Shown here: positions 57,501 to 64,000 of the stretch, piece by piece
Layout: each line of letters opens with the position of its first letter
Numbering within the stretch: position 1 is the first letter of the stretch
Assembly (NCBI GenBank): GCA_963721075.1
Contig: CAVRHV010000005.1
Span: forward strand, 1 to 64,000
Source: DATFVA01 sp963721075
Lineage (GTDB): Bacteria; Bacteroidota; Ignavibacteria; Ignavibacteriales; Ignavibacteriaceae
Length of the DNA stretch: 64,000 bases
Reading direction: 5' to 3'
The notes under the pieces: model-generated
Seen by the model: only the letters and a program-made list of their open reading frames with translations
Database searches by the model: none
What the model was told of the DNA's origin: nothing
Translations under genes and position numbers: made by a program

Positions 57501-58883
57501 ATGCCTGTAAATGATCTTCAAAAATGTAAAACCCTTATTAAACAAAGCAAAATAGAAGTAATTGATCTGAAAGCGATAGATCTGACCGGAAGACTGCACC
57601 ATATATCGCTTCCTGTTTGTGATAATATTCTTGATAAAATGATCAAGGAAGGAGTTGGTTTCGACGGCTCCAGCTACGGCTTCCGTAAAGTTGAGAACAG
57701 CGATATGGTTCTTATTCCCGATCTGAAGACAGCGGTTATCGATCCGTTTCGTGAAGCACCTACTTTAAGCTTTTATGCTCACATTGCATTAACGGATGAG
57801 AAAAGAACCCCTTTTAGCCAGGATGGAAGATACCTTGCGAAACAGGTTAAAGACCTTTTAAAGAAAACAACAGGTGCCGATTCATCATGGTGGAGTACTG
57901 AATTTGAGTTCTACATTTTCTCCAATGTAGAGTATGATACAAGAACCTCCTCATCATATTACAAGGTAGAGCATGCGGAAGAGTTTTATAAAAAAGCTTA
58001 TCATGCTGCAAATCCGTGGGATGAATACGACGATTTTAGGGACGAAGCCAGCAAGCTTCTGCAGAAATTCGGAATAAAGGTTAAGTATCATCATCACGAG
58101 GTAGGAGAGAGGGGACAGCAGGAGATTGAGACATATTTTTCAGATCTTCTTTCAACAGCCGATAATATAATTACTGCCAAGTATATCCTTTTTAACTTTG
58201 CCCGGAAAAAAGATCTGTTTATTACATTTATGCCCAAGCCGATGTATCACCAGGCGGGCAACGGTATGCACCTTCATTTCTACCTGACAAAAAACGGAAA
58301 GAATGCCTTTTATAAAAAGGGTGAGTACGGGAATATGAATGAACTGGGACGATTCTTCATTGGGGGTATGCTTAAGCATGGTCCCGCTTTATCTGCTTTT
58401 ACCAATCCGAGTACAAATTCCTACAAAAGACTTGTTCCGGGATTTGAAGCGCCTGTTGCTTTAACTTACGGCCAGGGAAACAGAGCTTCTGCCATCAGGA
58501 TTCCCAAGTATGTTTCAAATCCTGAAGAAACACGTTTTGAATACCGTCCGCCTGATGCTACGGCGAATCCATATCTCTGTCTGATTGCAATGATCCTTGC
58601 AGGTATAGATGGAGTGGTTAATAAAATAGATCCGGTAAAAGAAGGTTTTGGTCCTTATGATAAAAATTTCCTTGAAGATCCGGGGAGTACAAAGTTCCAG
58701 TTTCTGCCGAGGAACCTTGCAGAGGCATTTGACGCTTTAGCTGCGGATAATGATTTTCTGCGCCGCGGAGGGATCTTTACCGATGAACTTCTTGACCAGT
58801 GGACAAGAATAAAGCTGGAGGAAATACATTCGATAGGTACGATGCCTCACCCGTTCGAATACAAAATGTACTTCAATTTGTAA
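57501..58883 (+). CDS. glnA: Type I glutamine synthetase
   Basis: ATP-dependent enzyme of 460 residues that makes glutamine from glutamate and ammonia. GVGFDGSSYGFRKVENSDM near 52, the Glu residues of STEFEFYIF, the NGMHLHFYL segment, NPSTNSYKRLVPGFEAPVALTYG near 305 and the RFEYRPPDATANPYLCLIAMI region near 350 define the family. It resembles the GSI-alpha-like class; I see no clear adenylylation Tyr. It follows enolase after a terminator, so it likely has its own promoter. Confidence 0.93.
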   Translation: MPVNDLQKCKTLIKQSKIEVIDLKAIDLTGRLHHISLPVCDNILDKMIKEGVGFDGSSYGFRKVENSDMVLIPDLKTAVIDPFREAPTLSFYAHIALTDEKRTPFSQDGRYLAKQVKDLLKKTTGADSSWWSTEFEFYIFSNVEYDTRTSSSYYKVEHAEEFYKKAYHAANPWDEYDDFRDEASKLLQKFGIKVKYHHHEVGERGQQEIETYFSDLLSTADNIITAKYILFNFARKKDLFITFMPKPMYHQAGNGMHLHFYLTKNGKNAFYKKGEYGNMNELGRFFIGGMLKHGPALSAFTNPSTNSYKRLVPGFEAPVALTYGQGNRASAIRIPKYVSNPEETRFEYRPPDATANPYLCLIAMILAGIDGVVNKIDPVKEGFGPYDKNFLEDPGSTKFQFLPRNLAEAFDALAADNDFLRRGGIFTDELLDQWTRIKLEEIHSIGTMPHPFEYKMYFNL

Positions 58884-58890
58884 GATTTAA

Positions 58891-58908
58891 AGGCCGTCGG
58901 AAGGCGGC
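58891..58908. terminator. Shared hairpin between convergent genes
   Basis: AGGCCG and CGGCCT pair around TCGGAAGG in the 28-base gap between glutamine synthetase and the convergent secreted hydrolase. It may stop transcription from both sides. Confidence 0.6.
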
Positions 58909-58911
58909 CTG

Positions 58912-60401
58912 CTATTTTAGCAGGATCATTTTTCTTACCTGAAGAAATGTTATTCCCTGACTTCCGACTGGCCGAGCCTCAAGACGATAAAAGTAAACAC
59001 CGCTGCTTAGAAGAGAATTAGTGAATGACAGGTATATGCTGTGACTGCCTTCGGATTGGAATCCCCGGAAGAGCAGCCGAACCAGCTCGCCTAGTGAATT
59101 GAAAAGCTCAATCCTGACATTTGAAGGACTGCTAAGCGAATAGCTAATTGTGGTAGAGGGATTAAAAGGATTGGGATAATTCTGATAAAGAATAAAATCA
59201 TTATTATCCCGGATTACAGTATCATTTTCTACTTTTCTGTTATATTCTTTGATTAAATTCATCAACTTGGCGCATCCTGAACTTCATTAAACGCATAACT
59301 GTCAGCTATATTCATTAGTTCAGGAGGAACATACTGCCAGATTATTGCAGAACGTGAAGGGGTATTCTGTAAGGACTTCAGGTAAATCTGATAATTAGTC
59401 ACTCTGTTTTCGATAACCCCGAACTCCCCTAACAGGGAAGGTTTATTAAAGCTGCCTGAAATTCTGATATGATCATTTATCCACGTATTTCCGGCCAGAG
59501 GTTCACACCCCCAATTCTCAGGATATAAATGGAAGGAAGAATAGTCAATATTCCCGATGGAACTGTTTTCAACAAAACTACTCCCTTTATATCCGTCAAA
59601 TAAAAACCGGATATTATTATAAAATAATTCAGGATCAGAATATTCCTCCTGATGAATATCGAAACCGGTTTCCCCGGTAGTGAGCAGGTGATTATGGTCG
59701 ATTGACTTAAAATAATCAGCCATCTCAAGGTACCAGTTTCTAATGATCTCAACAGGTGCCCCGTTATTTTCAGCTTCATTAATTAATTCAAAACTGAAAA
59801 TTGCCGGTTCGTTTTTGTAACTGATGCCGGTATAGGTATTCACTCGATCAAGAATTGATTTCATATAAAACCTGTACCAGCTTTTTAAAGAATCATCGGT
59901 AAAGAAATCAGTATGACTGTAACTTTTAGAGGTAATCAAACCCAGATACTGATCGGCCCATTCTGTGTACTGTTTTATACCACCGAAATCATCAAAGTTA
60001 TTCTCCAGGGTTAAGATAAGATTTAGGTTATACTCTTTTGCTTTATAAATAACATAATCAAGAGCCTTGAATCCGTTATCCTTAAGACCGTAAGGCGAAT
60101 ACCTGATGCAGGATGGCTTTGAGGAATCGCTGTTCGAATTAAATGCCCATATTCTTATAATTTTTATCCCGTTTTCCCTTGCTGTGCTAAAAACTTTATC
60201 AACAAGATATTTTTCAGAAGAATCCGAAGCAATCCATTGTAAATAATAAGCACTGAAACCGAGAAAGGAGAAAGATGAATCACCCCGATAGAATTTTTCT
60301 TCTCTTGCAGTAAAAAAATTCTGAGAATAAGTCTGCAGACTGGTCAGGAGTAGCATCAATATTAGTAGAGATAGTTTCATCCGGATCTTTATTATCGTCA
60401 T
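58912..60401 (-). CDS. GH5-like secreted glycoside hydrolase with T9SS sorting domain (one frameshift)
   Basis: Secreted protein of about 495 residues. Signal peptide 1-26; then a TIM-barrel domain resembling GH5-type mannanases or cellulases. Two Glu residues sit in the expected places: FELINEAEN (acid/base, about 208) and SLLGEFGVIE (nucleophile, about 329). The frame shifts near 59268, at CCAAGTTG, and continues LMNLIKEYNRK, then the T9SS sorting domain (LYQNYPNPFNPSTTISY ... SSGVYFYRLEA). The true start may be the ATG at 60380 (MKLSLLILM). It probably cleaves beta-linked mannan or similar plant polysaccharide at the cell surface. Confidence 0.85.
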
Positions 60402-60522
60402 CTGGGTGAAATTAATTTAATCTTTTTTCTACATTAAAGCATGGCGGGCTATTACGGTAAAAAGAGCAGTCTGACAGCGGGGAGAAAACTGCCAGACTGC
60501 AAGGGAGTTTGACTATATTGCT

Positions 60523-62167
60523 TTATGCAATTTCTTTTGTTTTTTGATTTGTTCTCATTCTTGTATACATAACTGATATTATCAGGAGTATAATACTTAC
60601 GGCGAGGAATGAGATAATCTTATATGTAATATCATCTGATGTTATACCGAACGCTGCCAGGTAAAGGGAGGTCAAGATCAAAGTTGATACTGCCATCATT
60701 CTGTATTTTTTATTCTTAAGAAGTTTACTCATCAGGTAATAGAGCAATGCAAGTCCGGCCCAGGACAGTCCCACGAAGCTTGACGGCAACACTTCAAAGA
60801 GAACATAAGGAAGAATGAAAAATGCCATAATAAGGTAGGCAAGTCTGATATTATCAGTAGTTAATTCAAGTCTTGTTTTCTGCCAGTTCAGAATACGGGC
60901 ACTCACCAGGGCTGCCAGTCCGAAACTTACTCCTTCTATTCCAACAGAACTTACATTGATGAGGTAAGTAACAAGTAATCCGCCGAAAATAAAAGTGTTG
61001 GCAACGATTATGAATTTTGATCTGAACCAGAGTGCGGTGGAGATTACAATTATACTCTGCCAGCAGAGAAGAATGTAGAATGCAGGTTCGCTGTAGGATG
61101 CGATTATAGCTGCACTAAGGGCCGCATAAGCTGACATTGCATATATAAATGATCCGTATTTGCTTCTTTCTCTTGTCCAGAACAAAATTGCAAGCGCCAT
61201 CAGAATAACAAAGGCCCCAAGGTGAACGACACCAAGGTTTTGTACGCCGCTCATAATTGAGATAAGAAGGAACAGACCGTATCCGAGGGATGCATTCATT
61301 ATTGTCATAAATAATTCATCAAGCTCCCGTTTTCTCCCTTTTATAAGCATAAGGCTGCCCATCCCGTAGATTGCAAGGTAAGCAAGCAGAAAGATCAGGT
61401 TGTAGTTAAAGCCTGTTGTTATCCGAAGATCGTGACCAAGCAGAGGATTGTTTATAAACCAGAAGCAGTGTGCAAGGCAGGTAAATATTATACCAAAGAC
61501 CATAAGATTGGATGAGCTGAATTTTAAAGAAAGTGCCACTACAGAGACACTTGTTAAAGTCAGCATAACGAATATAAGCAGGGGTATCTCTGTTACCAGG
61601 GCGGTCATCATGAAGAAAAGTTCTGCAATGGCAATCAGATAAACGGATTGACGTCTGAGTGCTATCCAGGATGCAAATCCCCCGACAATCAGCAATAGGA
61701 TTACCAGTAAAAATCTGCTTGAAACAACCGGTTCCACACCGAAGAAATGAAGCCGCAGTGTTGTGAGGTAAAGAAGGGCTGTTCCCGCCGCCCACGAGAA
61801 AACCCGAAATATATTTGAAGGATTTAAGCCATATTACAGATATTATTATGAGGGAGAAACTTACAAGATAACCTATAGCAATCGGAAGGAGCGGCGGATA
61901 TTTATCCAGAGGCTGCGTTAACAGAAAAAACATACCAAGAATAAATGCCAGTATACCGATCTTCGCAAACCAGTATTCTCCTATTGCCAGCTCTAATGAA
62001 TCATCATCATCCCTTTGCTGAGGCTGCGGCTTTTCGACAGGCTGAGCATCAGGCGCTGCTTCTTTTTTAATATTCAAAGCTGCTTCCACATCAGTAAGTC
62101 TGCGGTCAATCCTGTCGACTGTTCTAATCAGTTCTTCAATCAGAGTATTTGATATTTCAATGCTCAT
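60523..62167 (-). CDS. DUF2339-like multi-pass membrane protein (one frameshift)
   Basis: Membrane protein of about 548 residues. A cytoplasmic N-terminal coiled region (SIEISNTLIEELIRTVDRIDRRLTDVEAAL) and a charged linker are followed by a long run of helices. The segment EYWFAKIGILAFILGMFFLLTQ matches the DUF2339 family start. The frame changes near 61800, at a TTTT run: the upstream frame ends with KYISGF, and the other continues SWAAGTALLYLTTLRLHFFGVEPVVSS. Function unknown. It follows the 11-heme cytochrome gene on the same strand by 15 bases. Confidence 0.75.
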
Positions 62168-62182
62168 AATTCCTCCGGTGAT

Positions 62183-63656
62183 TTAATCCTTCAATGGATT
62201 TTGTTTTTCTATTTTCCTGATGTAGAAGAAAAGTATTACTATCAGAAAACTTATAATTAAGACTGATACACCCAGTCCTACTCTTCTGAAATAATATTCA
62301 TGAATGGCACCATTTGCCTCGGCAATTACATTTTTTGATGATGCGAATCCTTTGTTCACAACCTCTTTGAATTTGTCCTTATTGAAGGAGTGCAATACTG
62401 TTCTGGATTCAATTCGAGCCTGATTAATATTCCGTAACTCAAATTTTGCTTCCTCAACTTCCATCCCTTTCTGTTCTGCTTCGTATACCAGTTCTTTCGC
62501 AAGAGTATCCTGCTGAGCAAGACTATCAAGCCAGCCCTTCATTTCAGATGCAGCCATATACCCTTTAGTGTTGTTTGAAGAAGAATGACATTTAATACAG
62601 ACTGCTCCCTTTGCGATGCCTAGCAGGCTATCATTTACAGGCAGAATTTCATGATTTCCATGACAGGTTTCACATTCGGGATAATTATTCTCATCGAATG
62701 CTTTTTTATGAGGACTGGCGGCAAAGAGTTCAGCATTTAAGACATGGCAGGTGCCGCAGACCTTAGAAATTGAAGTAATCCCCGGAGGAACTGCCGCATG
62801 GTTTCCATGACAACTGTTGCAGACCGGAGCACTCAGATCATTTTTAACGAACAAAGCTTTTCCATGTGCACTTTTTACATACTTATCATACTGATCGGTA
62901 GGAATACCGTAAGCTTTCATATATTCCTTATTACTGTGGCAGTGGGCGCAGGTTTTGGGAATATTAGTCGGATATACCGATGAGCGTACATCTTTGGTAG
63001 ACAGAATATTATGACTTCCATGACAGCTTACGCATTCAGCTGGTTTGGGATCTCCTTTCGCATTAAGTATACCATGTTCGCTCGTCAGGTACTTTTCATA
63101 CTGATCGACAGCTATTTCCGGATTATATGAACGCATAAACTTAACATCACCGTGACACTTGTTACAGGTCTTAGGTACATTCGTAGGATAAACAGGAGAA
63201 GCAGGATTTTTAACGGAAACGATTCCATGAGCATTATGGCAGGTTATACACTGCACGATCCTGTCGGTACCGTTAAGACTCAGTTTTCCATGCACACTGT
63301 TCTTAAGTAATGACATCTGGTTTGTTGACAGGGTCTTATCATACTTCGAAATGAATAAAGAATCAGAATGGCATTTTGAGCAGATATCAGATATCTGGTT
63401 TCCCTTTGGAACGCCGATAAAACCTTTCGCCTTATCCATTGCTGCTTCCATGTCCTCACTGTTTCGATCTCCTCCATGACAGTCTGCGCAGCTAAGACCG
63501 GCAAGATGATGAATATCATTTTTAAATAATTCAGCCGGAGAACTTCCGAGATCGGAGTGGCAGGAATAACAGTTATCTTCAGCAGCATATACGGAAGAGA
63601 GGCTGGAAATGATGAGAAATGATATTACTAAAGCTTATTCTTAATATAGTTTTCAC
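62183..63656 (-). CDS. Membrane-anchored 11-heme cytochrome c (one frameshift near the start)
   Basis: Periplasmic multiheme cytochrome of about 490 residues. I count eleven CxxCH motifs in order: CYSCH, CADCH, CSKCH, CITCH, CNKCH, CVSCH, CAHCH, CNSCH, CGTCH, CETCH and CIKCH. Repeats of SSVYPTNIPKTCAHCHSNKEYM type with spaced His residues suggest bis-His ligation. A C-terminal membrane helix (VGLGVSVLIISFLIVILFFYI) anchors it. The best start is the GTG at 63656, overlapping the stop of the cytochrome b gene; one extra T near 63634 must be skipped to join it to SFLIISSLSSVYA and the first heme. It likely takes electrons from the cytochrome b complex. Confidence 0.85.
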
Positions 63657-64000
63657 AACAGCCACCCGAGAGAAGTTAAAAGAATAATGAACATTACGGC
63701 AAACAGTCCCATATAATTTATCTTAGCATTCCTTTCACCTCTGGAACTTTTGCGATCCCAGAATGGAACCAGGAGCCAGAGAATCCCTGCTAATCCGAAC
63801 AGCAGTATCCCAACTACCTCACCTTCAAAGGCAAAAATATGCGACGGAAAATATTTTAGAGTCTGGAACATGAACAGGAAGTACCATTCCGGTTTAATGC
63901 CTGCGGGAGCACTACCAAAAAGATTTGCTTTATGGCCGAGTTCAGCGGGGAAGAAAACTGCAAGTACAGCAAGAAGGTTAAGGACAAGCAGCCAGAGTAA
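63653..64000 (-). CDS. Cytochrome b C-terminal domain (cut by window end)
   Basis: Last 115 residues of a cytochrome b/b6-type subunit. The PEWYFLFMFQTLKY stretch with the quinol-site PEWY motif is clear, preceded by FFPAELGHKANLFGSAPAGIK; two further helices follow (VVGILLFGLAGILWLLVPFW; MGLFAVMFIILLTSLGWLL). The 5' end lies outside the window. The stop overlaps the GTG of the 11-heme cytochrome gene, showing an operon and, by inference, a quinol-oxidising complex in which a multiheme protein replaces or supplements cytochrome c1. Confidence 0.9.
   Translation of the reverse strand, partial: LLWLLVLNLLAVLAVFFPAELGHKANLFGSAPAGIKPEWYFLFMFQTLKYFPSHIFAFEGEVVGILLFGLAGILWLLVPFWDRKSSRGERNAKINYMGLFAVMFIILLTSLGWLL

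Overview
The window looks like two unrelated pieces of DNA joined near position 9,430. Bases 1 to about 9,425 are GC-rich and carry genes that resemble those of Acidobacteriota: a PD40/WD40-like protein tail of the kind found at the end of their Ser/Thr kinases, an MgtC-DUF4010 protein and an IS110 transposase. From about 9,432 the DNA is AT-rich and reads like a member of Ignavibacteria or a near relative (Bacteroidota/Chlorobiota group). Signs of this are several C-terminal type IX secretion (T9SS) sorting domains with the NYPNPFNP motif, a PorV-like protein, a TonB-dependent receptor with a carboxypeptidase-regulatory domain, and a gingipain-like C25 protease. The join cuts a minus-strand PD40 gene and a plus-strand cysS gene in the same ~20 bases. 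A chimeric metagenome contig is the simplest reading, so gene content should not be assigned to one genome across that point.

GC-rich part: IS110 transposase (206-1143), MgtC/DUF4010 membrane protein, PepSY-type membrane protein, UDP-glucose 4-epimerase and a PMT/ArnT-like glycosyltransferase. Then comes a broken UDP-glucose dehydrogenase that runs into the remains of an integrated element: an excisionase-like HTH joined to an integrase tail, next to the 3' half of tRNA-Gly(CCC). The truncated PD40 gene follows.

AT-rich part: cysS tail and a YgjP-like metalloprotease. A minus-strand cluster follows (cyclic-nucleotide-binding/GAF/histidine-kinase-like protein, miaA, glycosyltransferase, FAD oxidase). 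Next are an ECF sigma factor with a soluble zinc anti-sigma factor, OsmC and rhodanese, then small stress or unknown genes. A cell-surface block spans 24-35 kb (TonB receptor, 1,211-residue secreted protein, PorV-like protein, CBM20-like T9SS cargo, SurA/PpiC-like foldase). It is followed by PPK2 polyphosphate kinase and a diheme cytochrome c with a decayed paralog, Trm112-like and ICMT-like proteins, and a cell-wall amidase. A TetR-TolC-MFP-RND efflux operon, a Cys/Met PLP enzyme, a C25 protease, an HD hydrolase, an EamA exporter, an MscS channel, an MFS carrier, enolase, glutamine synthetase, a GH5-like secreted hydrolase and a DUF2339 membrane protein come next. The window ends in an 11-heme cytochrome c coupled to a cytochrome b C-terminal subunit.

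At least 15 genes are split by single-base frameshifts, in both halves and often at short homopolymers. The protein on each side of each break continues a single family. This points to indel errors in the sequence rather than widespread gene decay. I report such genes as single entries over their full span and state where the frame changes. A few losses look genuine instead: the dehydrogenase/integrase remnant, the cytochrome c tail at 37,196 and the methyltransferase stub at 51,459.
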